The notes: generated from the sequence alone by a model not told the origin. A stretch of 64,000 bases of DNA from Mimachlamys varia (GCA_947623455.1 OX392536.1:36399465-36463464), one strand, 5' to 3'. Shown: positions 26,553 through 39,306, counted from the first letter of the stretch. Numbers and translations: made by a program.

Positions 26553-27360
26553 CAAAACTGGTACATGTATCAGACGAATATTTATCTAATCTTAGTGGAG
26601 TATTTGACATATATGGAGAAATTCACCTCCGTCCTTAGAAATTATCTTTATTTTTGTATATATGATATATCAAAATCGGTACATGTATCAGACAAATATT
26701 ATCTAATCTTAGTGAAGTATTTGAGCTATATGGAGAAATTCACCTCCATCCTTAAAGATTATATTTATTTTTGGTTATATGATATATCAAAATCGGTACA
26801 TGTATCAGACATATATTATATAATATAAGTGAAGTATTTGAGCTATATGGGGAAATTTACAAATGTACCTCCATCCTTTAAAATTATATTTATTTTTGTA
26901 TAAATGATATATCAAAATCGGTACATGTATCAGGCAAATATTATGTAATCTTAGTGAGGTATTTGAGCTATCTATGGAGAAATTCACCTCCAACCTTAAA
27001 GATTATATTTTTTTTTGTATATATGATATATCAAAATCGGAACATGTATCAGACATATATTATATAATATAAGTGAAGTATTTGAGTTATATGGGGAAAT
27101 TCACCTCCATCCTTTAAAATTATGTTTATTTTTGTATATATGATCAAAAACGGTACATGTATCAGACATATATTATGTAATCTTAGTGAAGTATTTGAGC
27201 TATATGGAGAAATTCACCTGCATCCTTTAAAATTATATTTATTATGATATATCAAAATCGGTACATGTATCAGACATATATATAATATAAGTGAAGTATT
27301 GAGCTATATGGAGAAATCCATAGTAAACCTTTTAAAAATACATTTGTATGTTTATTTTTG
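26553..27360. repeat. Seven-copy tandem repeat of about 117 bp
   Basis: The block GGTACATGTATCAGAC (GGAACATG in copy five) begins at 26560, 26678, 26795, 26920, 27039, 27152 and 27260, so the spacing varies from 108 to 125 bp. Each unit also carries AAGTATTTGAGCTATATGG, AAATTCACCTCCATCC and a TATTTTTGTATATATGATAT segment. Copies differ by small indels and substitutions, so the array is older or less homogenised than the two satellites upstream. An 87-codon ORF through the first copies is a by-product of the repeat and shows no protein signature. Confidence 0.93.
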
Positions 27361-28490
27361 TTTATATCTTTTTACATTTATAATTTAATATCTGTACAAA
27401 ATGTTCTGACACACGTGTTCATATCTCTGTTCTATCACTATTGTAGCATATTCTGTTCGCTACAAGGTGTATTAATTTTGATATCTTTAAAAAGAAATTG
27501 ATATCTCTATGGTAAGATTGAGAAAAATTAGCATGACACAGGTACATTTGTTTATATATGTTTATGTATACACAGTACTATATACCTTGTCACCCACTCT
27601 TGACACACAGCCGTGCACACTTGATGGAGGACACGGTTTTATATTACGTTTATACAATATTTTATGATTATATAATATTTTACGTGATATATATCAGAGT
27701 TTTAAAATAATATACGATACTTCCTGCTGTGGCATGTAAGTTGATTTTATAAATTAATTCAAATTTATTACATTAAATATCCAAATAGCAATGTGCGGAT
27801 CGCGCTGCAGATAATGCACAGGTGTGTGAAGTCACGCAATCATGTAATATAGCATAGGACAAGGAAGGCCAGAAATCACGTGTGGGAATGTTGAAAACCT
27901 GTTTATCTCATCATACCTTCTGGTACACTGTACACTTGTTCTTTGTACTCTTTACAGATACCTCCGCTTTAAAAGATTTTGATTCAGTTTCTTTGTCTTA
28001 TCAGTATTGTACAGAACACTAGGTATCTGTATTATTAGTTAAGGGTCAAAGGTAAAAACAGCTTCTCAGGCTTTCCGGAGCTAATATTTTCACAGGTGTA
28101 TGGCAATCGCTTGATGTACGTCGCATGCGTCGTCGTATGACTTGGTTGGCGACACATACTGCTTTAATGTCAAATGTGGCAGGGAAAACGATTTTTGTCA
28201 AAGATGGGTCCTGGTTCATGCTGTTCTTTCCTGACAGTCTTCACGTACACCGTCGTCGTGGGATTTAAGAGCTGCTTCGGTTATGGTTGGGGAGGGGGTA
28301 TCTCGTGGTGCAAGCTCCCATTTGGTGGTATTGCAGAGAACATTATCGGCTGTAAGATTTCAGATTCCAGTATGTACAAAGAAAACTTTCTTTGAACTGA
28401 ACTGAATTCCTAAACTACAGTGGATCCAAGTATTGGAATGTTCGCTATACAGTTATTTTGTATGTTATTCACATCAGGATGTTTTGCAAA
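27361..28490. other. Unassigned spacer
   Basis: AT-rich with short runs of higher GC near 28070-28340. The 73-codon ORF at 28174-28395 has a glycine-rich stretch but no recognised domain, and I do not call it a gene. Nothing else supportable is seen. Confidence 0.5.
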
Positions 28491-29225
28491 TGTCGTTTAA
28501 AGGACAACACAAATTCAAACGCAAAAACAATTGAATAAAAGTAACAAACGCAGTTGATTAACCAGTTGTTCAATAAATAAAAAAATAAATAAGACAGTTG
28601 TTCAGTAGTAAAAATGTAAATATATGAATTGAACGGCGTTGTTTTAATTTTCATGCCGGTATGAATGCAAATCGGTTACATCCATATTGACCATGAAGCC
28701 CTAGCGGGCTTCATGCAATATGGATGTAACCGCTTTGCATTCATACCGGCATGAAAATTAAAAAACGCCGTTCAATCCCTATATGAATACATCCATTCAC
28801 GTGAAGTACTTATGACGTAACATATTAGTCTTGTTCAATGGGAGTCTTACGGCTCCGCTTCGGATAACATGGAGAACGCCCCAGCGTCAAACGTTCAAAT
28901 GACTACGATAGATTATTGGCGCCAATTGTACGCAAATTATGGCTGTTCCGCCTTTTTCGTTTAAAGGACGGCGCAATAACAAACGCAGTTGATTAACCAG
29001 TTGTTCAATAAGTAAGAAAATAAATCAGACAATTGTTCAGTAGTAAAAATGTAAATATATGAATTGAACGGCGTTGTTTTAATTTTCATGCCGGTATGAA
29101 TGCAAATCGGTTACATCCATATTGACCATGAAGCCCTAGCGGGCTTCATGCAATATGGATGTAACCGCTTTGCATTCATACCGGCCTGAAAATTAAAAAA
29201 CGCCGTTCAATCCCTATATGAACGC
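28491..29225. repeat. Direct duplication carrying two near-identical long hairpins
   Basis: Segment 28491-28790 recurs as 28957-29225, offset by 435 bp where aligned at the hairpin. Each copy contains a near-perfect inverted repeat (28626-28786 and 29061-29221) with arms of about 75 bp, starting with TTGAACGGCGTTG and meeting at GAAGCCCTAGCGGGCTTC, so the central loop is only TAGC. Mismatches between arms are few (for example GCAAATCGG against GCAAAGCGG). This is the structure of a fold-back MITE or a recent palindrome-bearing insertion that was then duplicated with its left flank. No coding capacity. Confidence 0.9.
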
Positions 29226-32200
29226 AATTCGGTAACCATGTAAATATAGATACGTTTATATAATTCAAGTTAATTTGGCGACGAATTCACACCAACCAAA
29301 TTCAATACTCAATAGTAGGAGAAAATACATGTCCGTATATTATTATTATTATTACATGAAACATAAATTGATATATTTAACACTGGCTAAATCTAATACC
29401 ATATCATTGCAATAATAAGTTTGTCTTGCATGTAGTAGAATATTTCTATAATTTATAACAAATGCCCCAGTCGGTTAAAGTTTTGTACCGTTGTCTGACA
29501 GCTCTTGTCAATATGTCTCTTCTTTTTTCAAATTTGGCAAAGCCTAAGATTTTTCCAAATTGAAAAATCTTCGGGTTGAATTCCCTATCTTACATCCCTG
29601 GTCATGAACGAGTCTTATGTTCCTCCGTTCTGTGAATAATGGGACAACGGATAAGTCGCATAAAAGAATCAGGCCGAACCTGTGGATTCTTGGGTAGTTA
29701 AGCCAAGGTTCGTTCATACATTGATATTGAATGATGGAAGAATTAAAACGTGTTCTTATAAAGTGTTAAAACGTGCACGACATTATACATGTACATTGTA
29801 CCTCCTGTAGGCCTAACCATGGCGAACAGAGGAGCATATCCTTTACGGTTCTTCTACAAGATTTCTGGTGTGGCCAATTAAAAACATAAGTTCACCAACC
29901 AATAGAGAGACAGAATAGATACTTAAACATTGAAAACCATGGTTGAATGTGTCACCGAGGGAAAAAAACAAAAAATAAAAAAGACATAGAGCTCAGGTCA
30001 ATGTTATTTCGACATCCAGGGGTCAAGGTTACTAGTATATAGTACGACAGCAAACAGAAATAGTCTCAGAATTAAGTCTAACTCATTCAACTCTGAAATT
30101 TCATAATTAACTATTCCAACTTTTGAATTGGAAGAGTTCAAATATGTTTTCAAGGGTTAATGAGTTGGGAGTCAGTAAAAACGAATTTATCTTGGAAATC
30201 GACAAAAAGATTCAACACAAAGGTAGAAACGGCGATATTCACTCTCAGTGTATCAAATAATCATAACAACTGTTGAATAACATTTCTGTATACCACACAG
30301 GAATAAACTCTAAACGCATTTTGATTGGCTGACACGGTGAACTTTGACCGGAACAATGTCACTTGCTAATTGTTGACGACGTCATCATTCGGCAAGAAAA
30401 AAAGATCTTATATTATTAACGACCATATTGTACGCTTGTATGTTCATTGTATTGAATTCAATGAAATACTGCTGTTTTCGGCTGAAATTGTGGTGGAAGC
30501 AGGTAACACGATTAATGATTGTTGGATATTATATTTATTTCACTTTCATTAGTTAATTTTCAAAAGTTAATATAACTCGAGTAAAATAAATACCATATCA
30601 AACAACCACTCGTTGTGTCACGTTTATTTATATAACTGCACTAATTAACTATATTTAATACAAATATTCATGTAAACTGCGACAGCGTCAAAACTTTGTT
30701 GATTTAATTTAGCTATGCACTAGTTTTGTTTCTGTGAATTATCTACATGTATATCTGAGACTTTTGTATTTGAAGCCAAGTTCCATTGTATTAGGCGGCG
30801 TAATTCCTTCGCCCAGGCAATTTGTTCTTTACATTTCAACACGAAGTGGGGGATTGCGAGGTATCGAAAGAAAATAACATAAATAACAAAGAGTTCTGAT
30901 TGATTATGTACGGGGATATCATTATCATACCCAAGTCTCATTATCATTATTAAATCTGTTTTGGATACTGAGTCATGTGTTTCTGTGACGTTAATAGCTA
31001 TCTATAAATATTAAATACAATACCAGTGCCCATCCTCACTGTGTTTCCACTCCCTATTACCTCTGTAAGCGCTGGTAGCAGCCCTCTTCATCAGAAGGCG
31101 TACTTACGCTCTTTGGTGTTATAAGTCATACAATACGGAAAGGGTCCTTGGTTTTTTATGTATTTCCGGAATGAGAGAATCATCTATATTCACAACTCAG
31201 TGACTTTACTGCCCTACTACTAGGTCTTCATTCTTTGTTCGTGTTAAGAGTAAACCCTTAAATTATTAATGACACTAAATGGTTTTCCCAGTGAATTAAA
31301 AGGGAAAATCCTACTCATATATCATATTCTATTATTGAGTATTCCATATATAGTCATGCCGGAAGTTACCAATCTTCTGAAGATTTGGACCAGCGCTTTA
31401 AGGTCTGTCCTACTCGGGTATCCTTAGGGACGAGTGGATGGTCAGTTCCTGACGACGTTGAATACATGACACAATTACTATCAGACGAATGGTCAATACA
31501 AACCTTTTGTACAGGGCCCCAACCCTGTGCTGTGTTCTCATATTGATTCTAGGGATCGGGGCAGTTACATGTTATCGTAGTTAACAGCTTTTTAATGTCG
31601 TTAGGTGATCATTCCAATTAATCAAACTGGTATCAATGACTTATTTATGTAGAGGCAATTAGCCAAAATAAGCACCTCTGTATAAAAGGACACACTTAAC
31701 GCAGAGATTCTGATTTTGTAAGATACTGTGCATTATTTCATTTTGTGTGGATGCATAATTTTCGCCATATTGCTTCAAAAGACTTAAATGATAACGAGTA
31801 TTGTTTTAACATATTTTGATTAGATATCTAAACCAAATGTCCATGAATTTACTTACATGGAGTATACATATTTACGATAATACTGTACTGACACTACGAA
31901 TATAGATATTTTTTTTTGTATCAGTAGTCATCAGGAACAGATCATGTAATTATAGAGAAGTACTTCCAAATAGTTGAAGTTCCATCACGTTAGTGTTTTA
32001 CTACAGTAATGACGGCAGTTTTCGTTGTAACCGTAATAAGTGATGTTATCAAACATAAGCGCTGGGGCTGAGATTGAATAATTGCATGTCTTTGTATTTT
32101 GGAGATGATTCACCTTACCTAAAGATTTTTTTTTAAATGGGCTATTTTCTGAAAAAATAGACAATGGAAACCAACTTGAATGTATCTTATAAAGTCACAT

Positions 32201-32792
32201 TAGGTGACGCTGCACATAAATTGTCTTCATCCAGAACTATATATATTTAACACAAAAAATACGTACTAAGCACTTCGTTAACTAAATGAAACACACGTCT
32301 TCACAAAGATCTTATGATGGAGCAGTTGTTTTTCTTAAATTGCATGACCTATCCCTGGTGCCTACTGGTACAAAAAAGGATAATAAATCACAGCGTCAGT
32401 TTTATCGTAACATTTATAGTCCATGCAAGTAGAGGCATGGACAATTGGTTTGGTCTACAGGCTCCCTGGAATGTGTTTACTTTACCATTGTACTAAAGTA
32501 TAACCGTGGTTTGGTGACAATGATCACTTCATTTCTGTAACACGAGGGCTTCGCTGAGTAAAATTACGTTGGGAAAAACTACACAAGGTTTAGAAATAAC
32601 TTGAATCCACATTTTTATTAAAATTGTTTTGAATGATTTTGAATTTTAAACAATAAATAGAACATGTGTTATAAAGAGTTATCTTGAAATGTCTGATATA
32701 ACGGCGTTATAACCGGGTTAACGTGACACATCTGTTTGGACGAACGTTACGTGAGGTTGTCGGGAGATGTTATTGCTATCTGATTCGATAAA
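29226..32792. other. Unassigned AT-rich region
   Basis: No gene recognised in this 3.6 kb. It contains ATT microsatellite repeats near 29338, a run of A near 29960 and short weak inverted repeats (for example near 29550). Near 31080-31120 the minus strand reads TCTGATGAAGAGGGCTG, which resembles the 3-prime part of some Penelope-like elements, but it is too short to call. Several 60- to 75-codon ORFs show no motif. Confidence 0.5.
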
Positions 32793-33110
32793 ATGGGTGA
32801 AGTTCGTTTGAAGCTGACAGTAACTTACTTAAGAACAGACGAAATTACATTCAATCTGCTGACATCAGATTTTAACTCGGCAATTAAAAGCCATCCCAGG
32901 TTCAATGCTCTTTGTCATCACCGCCAACTAAACGGGCGTGTTTTATCTGATGTTGAACGAACGCTTGTGATACATGGATACATGCAGAGATTTTTTTCGC
33001 TTTCTTACAGGAATAAATCGAAACTAAAAAAAATATGGTATTTAGAATATTTGTTTATTTATTGCCCATACATTGGTGGTTATGTATTCAGTTTTGTAAT
33101 ACTATTTTGA
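32793..33110 (+). CDS. Uncharacterised 105-codon ORF, probably not a gene
   Basis: The longest ATG ORF outside the repeats and the VMAT locus. The first two thirds (MGEVRLKLTVTYL onward) are mixed-composition; the last 35 residues become hydrophobic and AT-biased, suggesting that the frame runs past any real coding part. A possible acceptor-like TTCTTACAG lies inside at about 33003-33011. Another acceptor-like TTTTGTACAG just downstream is followed by an open 38-codon stretch to a stop at about 33262. No domain is recognised. It could be a chance ORF, a broken transposon piece or part of an unknown spliced gene. Confidence 0.15.
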   Translation: MGEVRLKLTVTYLRTDEITFNLLTSDFNSAIKSHPRFNALCHHRQLNGRVLSDVERTLVIHGYMQRFFSLSYRNKSKLKKIWYLEYLFIYCPYIGGYVFSFVILF

Positions 33111-33111
33111 T

Positions 33112-35687
33112 AGGAATTATAAAAATAACCTTGTTTTAGTTTTGTACAGTTCTTTCGAGAACACTTTCCCAGCAGAAATAGTACCTCTAACAGTCGGAGA
33201 AGAACGGCCACCATTCCGACGGTGCCACCGGAAACAGACAAGATAAATAGTTTTATTCGTTAGATATGTTATTTCCGAGGTGACATTCCCAGAAACCTTT
33301 GTCAGCCGTTATCCGTGCTCGGTTCACTGCGCATGTTTACCGGAATGCCAGAATTCGCCAAGCAGACGACTCAAGTGTATTTACGAGCGGTTAGCGCTTA
33401 AACGGGCAGCCATTATTCATGATGGCATTACAAGAGAAATGTATTTAATGATGTCTGTTCAATCCATTCAATTGGAATTTACCAATTAATTAAACTTTCC
33501 AAACATAGCTTCCATGACCACGAATTTGTTCCGTGCGCTGAGCGGACGTCAATGGCCTGTCATGTCTCTTGCGCTGTTACGGCTCAATCTGAAAACACAT
33601 TGCTTGCGGTCCAGCACCACATTCGTCACCATGGTTTAGGCCTCTCTATCGCAGATTGTCTTCCTCCTGCTAACTCGTCTGTCGGACAAGCGATCCGCTT
33701 CAATGAACAATTGAAGGAACGGATTGAAATTGGACATAAAATAAATCGGGAGACTTGAATGCCTTGATTGCTTGAAATAGATGTGGACTCATAAAATGAA
33801 ATAAAAACTGTGGTTCCAAGATTTGTTTCTGTGGTTAAGCTATCTAAGCACATGATGTAGAATGGTGTCCCCAGATTGTATAAAAAAGTACATGTGTGAT
33901 TGGATTGGGTCTGTATCGGAAAGGCAGATTCGTAAAGAACGAGGCGGACAGGTTTTACCGTAATGGATGAAATAGGCACACAGGCCCGTTTGCCGATTGA
34001 ACGGGGCAGAATTACGTCATCGATTTTGTTTTCATGACTGTTATAATATCCCAGAAATGTATGCTATTTATCCTATTGTTGTTATTTTCCATTGTTCAGA
34101 AATACAAATCTATATTCTTAGAGCACTTTATTTATTTATGAAGCTGTCTTTTACGACATAAAAACTGACCGTGGGTTTTTCGTATCAGAATTTGCTGTTA
34201 CGAGTCTATGAACGCTATGCCTACTTGTCCGAAATATCTAAAACTCGAGTTAACTGCCAGCTTTACTATAAAATAAGTCTAATATAAATCTGACAATGTA
34301 TTGGAGTGTTTCTCAAAACTTAACAGGTCAGTGTTGTTTGTCTTGTGAATTTTTATATGTTTCTATCAAAATATTATTTTGCAATGATACGAGGAATCAT
34401 AGAAGGCAAATGTCATACTGAATCAGTTGTAATGACGTAATTGATAATGACAAAAGTCTGCCAAAAATACAACTTACAGGCATAATGTCTTTATATAAAT
34501 TTCACCTGAAAAAAACTGATATTGACCTAAAATTAACATGAAACTGACTTTGTTAACATGACCTCAGTTTTACCTAAGTTAACATAAAGATTTTGCAAAT
34601 GATTGTCACAAATATTCGAATTCAAATCTCAAAAAAAAAAAAAATCAAACAAAATAGAAAAAAAATATCAGCACAAAGATATGGTTTATTATTTTTTCAT
34701 GGACGCTTCAAAATGATGGAGACAACGATTAGTATATCCCCTTTGTTCACTCTCTTGTAAAGCTATCGTAGAGATCACCAGGCTGCCCTGTCCATTAACC
34801 ACAAACATCAAAAGCTTCAGGATTTTAGTATTCTTCGTTTTAAACATCATACTTATCTAATAAACGGGTTCAATTACATTAACAGTTAGCCGACTGAGAA
34901 TTCCTTTCATAAGAAAAATGATTCTGATCAAAATTAAATATTGAATATGTCACCATTATCTTACCACTAATCGGCTTGGTGTGCAGATTAAGTAAATCTG
35001 ATCGTTTATTTCACATAAAAAACCTCATTCCCTTCAAATTGTTATTTGATCACATTTTCATGGGTTTGATTTCGTTCTTTTTAATTTTTATCTTATTTTA
35101 TAAATTTTAATGACAGTCATTTAACATCAGTGATAGCTAAAATGTTTCTGCTCATAAAGATTTAACATCAAGGCTACATATGGTAACATAATCGTGCAAT
35201 ACCTAAACCATCACTTTGTAGTAAAATCAGAATCGATATGTTTCTTGTCGCTCTGTTCTTTCTCTATACTCCCACATGCGGCATTGTACAGTGTACTTTT
35301 ATTTTGTAATTTGACTCTTAAAAAAGAATGTCATGATACGATATTTAAAGTATATACGAGGTGACACAAATTACATGTTTTCAGGCCACATAAAAACTAC
35401 ACTATTGCCATAACGAAAACTATTGTTAATCGTAGTTTTGTATTTTTTATCAATTGCTTTTTTTGGCACTTCAAATTGCTAATGATGGGTTTCTTTCAGA
35501 AAGTTTCGAAATAACTTAAATGATTGTCAATCAGATTGAAAAAAAAAATAAAAACACAATCAGAACTTAACAACTATTCGCAGAAACAATTATAGAGATT
35601 GAAGATGTAAAATACAAATTTAATTTTTCATTTTTGTATGTATATGTAATATTAAGGTAGATGCGTTATAAGTATTAAGCTTCAAAG
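33112..35687. other. Unassigned region; higher-GC at 33130-33760, AT-rich beyond
   Basis: The first 650 bp are clearly less AT-rich than their surroundings and hold overlapping short ORFs on both strands (33280-33489 and 33552-33758 plus, 33626-33979 minus). None has a recognised motif. Decayed transposon or unannotated exon sequence are both possible. From 33800 to 35687 the DNA is AT-rich, with poly-A runs near 34630 and 35540, and nothing is recognised. Confidence 0.4.
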
Positions 35688-35795
35688 ACGACGTAAAGCA
35701 CACACATGCTACACCTTTTGAATTCAGTAATAGATACAGTATGTCGAAAAACTGAATTAAGTGCACTATACAGCTATTTCTAAAGTGACTCTAAA
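35688..35795 (-). mobile_element. Hammerhead-bearing repeat, degraded copy
   Basis: On the minus strand this matches the repeat at 43205-43440. Read on the plus strand it holds TGCTACACCTTTTGAATTC, TAGATACAGTATGTCG and TACAGCTATTTC; the last corresponds to the complement of the ribozyme segment GAAACAGCTGTA. The rest of the ribozyme core has been lost to mutation. It is the left-most of at least five copies of the family in this window. Confidence 0.55.
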
Positions 35796-36848
35796 TCTTC
35801 GCTGTGGACAGAAAGGTCGAATACATTTCTCTGTTTAAAAATAAGTAGTTTGTGTCGTGCATGTAGGTCGAGCATTCCTCTAACAAATGCAGGTAAATGT
35901 TCATCACGAAATGGAGAATTAACCTAACCATCCATATCAACAATTAACAGGTGTACTACCAGTTAGCACGCAAGCTCGTGTAGGATACAAATATTCATCA
36001 GCAGCATTCGATCCGGGAAAACGGTCTGTGAGAAATCTAACCCCTTGTGTAAGGTCCCCTGGGGCAAATTATACGATGTGATCTGTCAGATGAAGTTTAT
36101 CTAATATTGTATCGAGTATTAATATCTACGTATAACGTTATTTCAACGATAATCGATGTGTTTGGTCTCACAAACGACGAAGGCAACGCAATAAATCGAT
36201 TTTCAATACATCTGTACCGTCTGTGAAAATACTTGAAGTAAATAATTAATACTTCAATGGGGTTTTGGATGAGTACGCTATGCGGCAACAAGGGGCGTGC
36301 ACTAGAGACTCTCATCATGAGCATTATTGATACCCCTTTAACTGCCTTTAAACGTATCCGGTTAGGGTTAACATGGGGCAGGCCTTGGAATTGATCTGTC
36401 ATTCTGTTTTAACACAAATATTTCTGTGACTATTTTTTATAAATCTGAGACCCTTTTTTGAGAGAGAGAGATGAAACACATTTTTGGCTGTTTACTTAAC
36501 TATTTACGAAGTATAAAATCTGATATCATGCATTTCGTCGGAGGCCAGTTCAATCCGATATCCCCCACGCAGTTTCAGAAAAAAAGGACTAAAGCTACTA
36601 GTATATACTAATAAATACTAGTTTGCTTGGCTTTCGTTCATAGTTTCTACTTAGATGACTCTGCTGCCCTCCCCCTTATCCCCCTGCCCTTCCTCCCAAA
36701 TGCCACACATAAGACCTTTGTCTTTTTCAATATTTACCCGGTGTTGTTTCCCGAGACGCCCATGCTCATAGAATCCTGGGTTGGAAAGAGTTTTAACCAC
36801 ATACAAATGTACATTTTACAAAGAAAACAACCAATGATATTGTTATAA

Positions 36849-37164
36849 ATGTATATCATTCAATTTCAATGTAAAAGAAACATGGGTTGTAAAACCAAAA
36901 GTGTTATCTATGCAATGATTTGTTCTAACTGTAATACTTTTTATATTGGACAAACTGGTAATCAATTGAGAACCAGGATGACGGTTAATGGCCAACAGAT
37001 ACGTTCAGATAGTCTAAGATGTTTAAATGTTAGTAAACATATTCATAACTATAGTAATGGTGAGTTTAGAACTTAAAATGGACACTTCTGATCCCTCCAA
37101 GAGAGAAACAAAAGTATCTGAATTTATAAGTCTATTGAAACCCAATTTGAATAGTCTATCATAG
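36849..37164 (+). pseudogene. Penelope-like element GIY-YIG endonuclease remnant
   Basis: A 75-codon ORF (36849-37076) contains the GIY-YIG module typical of Penelope-like retroelements: a cysteine-bearing lead-in (CKRNMGCK), then VIYAMICSNCNTFYIGQTGN with the paired YA/YIG strands, then LRTRMTV, QQIR and an SKHIHN segment. The frame stops near 37074, but the next frame continues the domain with KRETKVSEFI and LLKPNLN before a stop at 37162, matching the family's usual C-terminal end. So the domain is present with one frameshift and is inactive. The reverse transcriptase that should precede it was not recognised. In live elements this nuclease nicks target DNA for reverse transcription. Confidence 0.8.
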
Positions 37165-37884
37165 TTTTATTCATTTTTGTATTTTTAGAAATTGTTGTTA
37201 TAGTCTAACTCTCAGAGTTATTTTTTCTTTCTTTGTTTTGTGACGTCATAGTTCTTATAATTATAATCATAATGACGTCGTAAAAAAGGTTTGAATAAAC
37301 AGTCTGAAGAGCTCCCTTTGATGAAGTGAAAGTACATGTTCTTAAAATTTGTCCGTTTCATTTTTTACTTTTACACACACACATATATATATTGCTCCTC
37401 GTGCTTTATTGAACTGTCCATTCCTATCGAAGCCTTGAAGTCATCTTTCCCTCCTCCGATTCTGGTCTGCGTTTGTTCACCGTTCGTTTTAGTTATATTC
37501 TAACTTCAGCAGGGTATTACTTCATTGATGTTGAATTTAGAATTGAGCGCGTGATATATGTGGCATTGTTATATATTGGAGACTGATTAAAGCCGAACTA
37601 GGATTCTAACAACATCTTCAGCATCCTTTGATGTGGCACCTACAGGAAACATTTGATCTACTACAGCCTTTTACTGTATTCGAATTATCTTTACGTCCTA
37701 TCATATGTATGCTTTTGCTTTGCACAAAATATCTTTTTTCTTCGTTTTTTTTTTTAATTTTTGTTTTCTTTATTTTTTTTATTTTTGTTGTAGGTTTGTT
37801 TTATATTTTGTGTTTGTCATGATAATGTTTACCAGAAATCAGCGATTCTAATGTGCGTGTGTACCTTGTGTGACAACCAGTCTC
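37165..37884. other. Downstream flank of the Penelope relic, T-rich spacer
   Basis: Includes a likely remnant of the element's 3-prime untranslated part (GTGACGTCATAG near 37241 and TTTGATGAAGTGAAAGT near 37317), an AC/AT microsatellite at 37373-37391 and a long pyrimidine-rich T tract at 37735-37800. ORFs here are low-complexity and not genes. Confidence 0.45.
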
Positions 37885-38060
37885 TGCCCAAATGACCCCC
37901 ATTTTGTGCCCGGATTTGATGGGCACATTATTATCTAGTTTATATGCTACATGGCAAACTTGCTTTTCGCAAAGACGGCTAGGGTTAGATGGTTTTCACT
38001 CGGTACTCCGGTTCCCCCCACACGAAAGTCCCTGTTCGCTTCCATTCAGAACAGCAAGAA
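37885..38060 (+). mobile_element. Degraded SINE tail
   Basis: Contains GGTTTTCACTCGGTACTCCG and GGTTCCCCCCAC, a diverged version of the tail seen in the SINE at 25455-25615, followed by ACGAAAGTCCCTG. A tRNA-like head with A and B boxes is not evident, so this is probably a truncated or old insertion. Confidence 0.45.
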
Positions 38061-38360
38061 TGATAATGTATTACAATAAAATATTTCATAAATGTTGTTA
38101 GATAAATGCAATAAACCCTTTTTCGAGGGTTTTCCAAAATTAATTCCAAAAGTAACCTAGTAATGGATCGTATATGTTTCTTCCTGAAAACTCGAATGGT
38201 GCCTCGGCCTATCGCGGTTTCAGGCTGCTATCTAAGGTTAGGTATTACCATGTAATTACTATCCTATTTAATGATTCATGACAAGTTTTAGGTCTGAATT
38301 ACAATTACTCACAAGGCTTATTTACATAATCATTGTAAACTATTCATAGTAGACGAATAT

Positions 38361-38379
38361 TGACGTCAATATGACGTCA
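38361..38379. promoter_or_regulatory. Two perfect CRE palindromes one helical turn apart
   Basis: TGACGTCA occurs at 38361-38368 and again at 38372-38379, an 11-bp spacing. This octamer is the consensus for CREB/ATF bZIP factors. The pair lies about 470 bp upstream of the TATA box at 38840 and could belong to the same promoter. The sequence match is exact; function is inferred. Confidence 0.45.
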
Positions 38380-38839
38380 TATAATTATACTTCCTCTTTC
38401 ATGAATGAAGCCGAACATTCTCTTGTCTTGCATCATATACAGACTACTCGTCAATAATGTTAACGATTTATGACCTAGTACTAGGCTTTATTTTTACCCA
38501 CACCTTATCTACAAAGGATTTAAGTAGAAGGACATAGTTTAGGAATTCAGATTTACTGAACACTTGTTTGGAAACGTTTCTTTTCACTCAACACGTAGGC
38601 ACGCATTGTCCTTGGAATCCATTGTTCTATATGAATCCTCACATACAACACTGCGGGACGGTTTCCCGGACGCACAATGTGTATAATATAAGTTAAGTGT
38701 TTGCTCAGTGCTGTCAAAGATCAACCTTTTACGAACCCAGCTCTGATTTACGTATATATGCTTGTTATTGGAAGTCGATGGAGTTCTAACGATACAGATT
38801 TGTATTAGGACATTTCCAAACGTTTTCGATTGCTACTTG

Positions 38840-38850
38840 TATAAAAAAGG
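38840..38850 (+). promoter_or_regulatory. Candidate TATA box
   Basis: TATAAAAAAGG at 38840-38850, followed by a less AT-rich stretch to about 39260 that ends in a consensus donor (39307). A start site near 38870 would fit. It may serve a non-coding first exon of the VMAT gene, the next plus-strand gene recognised. Isolated TATA matches are common in AT-rich DNA, so confidence is low. Confidence 0.3.
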
Positions 38851-38869
38851 CCATTCGAGTTCGCTCATA

Positions 38870-39306
38870 AAGTAGTCGGAATCATTCAGCATTGAATCGC
38901 TGATATTCAGTGACAGGACGAAATTGATTTTACTTGTCAGCGGCAGTCGTTCGTAAAAACATTGGACAAATTCTATAGCTCATATTGGAGTGTTAATTGA
39001 ATGACGGCTGAACAGGTAAAGCGCTCATAAAGGTGGACGATCTATGTTTAAGCTGTTATATGTTAGAGTACATCACAGCGGGCGAGGGATCGAGTGTTTG
39101 GAAGGAAGCGTGGGAGCGAGGGTGGTCCATAGTCAGCATCTGGCGCGACTGCCAATGTAGGAATGATAGCATGTGACACGTGATCTCCACGAGACAACCA
39201 AAGTCTACCATAAAGCGCTGATGGGGATCAGAACATAGTTCTATCTGATTGGATTAGTACCACAAAAACAGCAATTGAATATACAAGGAATTTCTCTAAC
39301 AAAACT
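38870..39306 (+). other. Candidate non-coding first exon (5-prime UTR) of VMAT
   Basis: A stretch of higher GC than its flanks, bounded upstream by the TATA box at 38840 and downstream by the donor GTAAGTATT at 39307. The VMAT coding exon at 46240 begins with a clean acceptor ahead of its start codon, so at least one upstream untranslated exon must exist; this is the best-looking candidate seen on the plus strand. The implied intron would be about 6.9 kb. No direct evidence of transcription. Confidence 0.28.

Noticed and set aside
31060..31125. TCTGATGAAGAGGGCTG on the minus strand as a Penelope-like 3-prime end
   Set aside because: Only about 20 bp resemble the family and no coding remnant lies nearby.
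33626..33979. 117-codon minus-strand ORF, one of the longest in the window
   Set aside because: Overlaps plus-strand ORFs, has no domain or consistent composition, and lacks splice context; probably chance.
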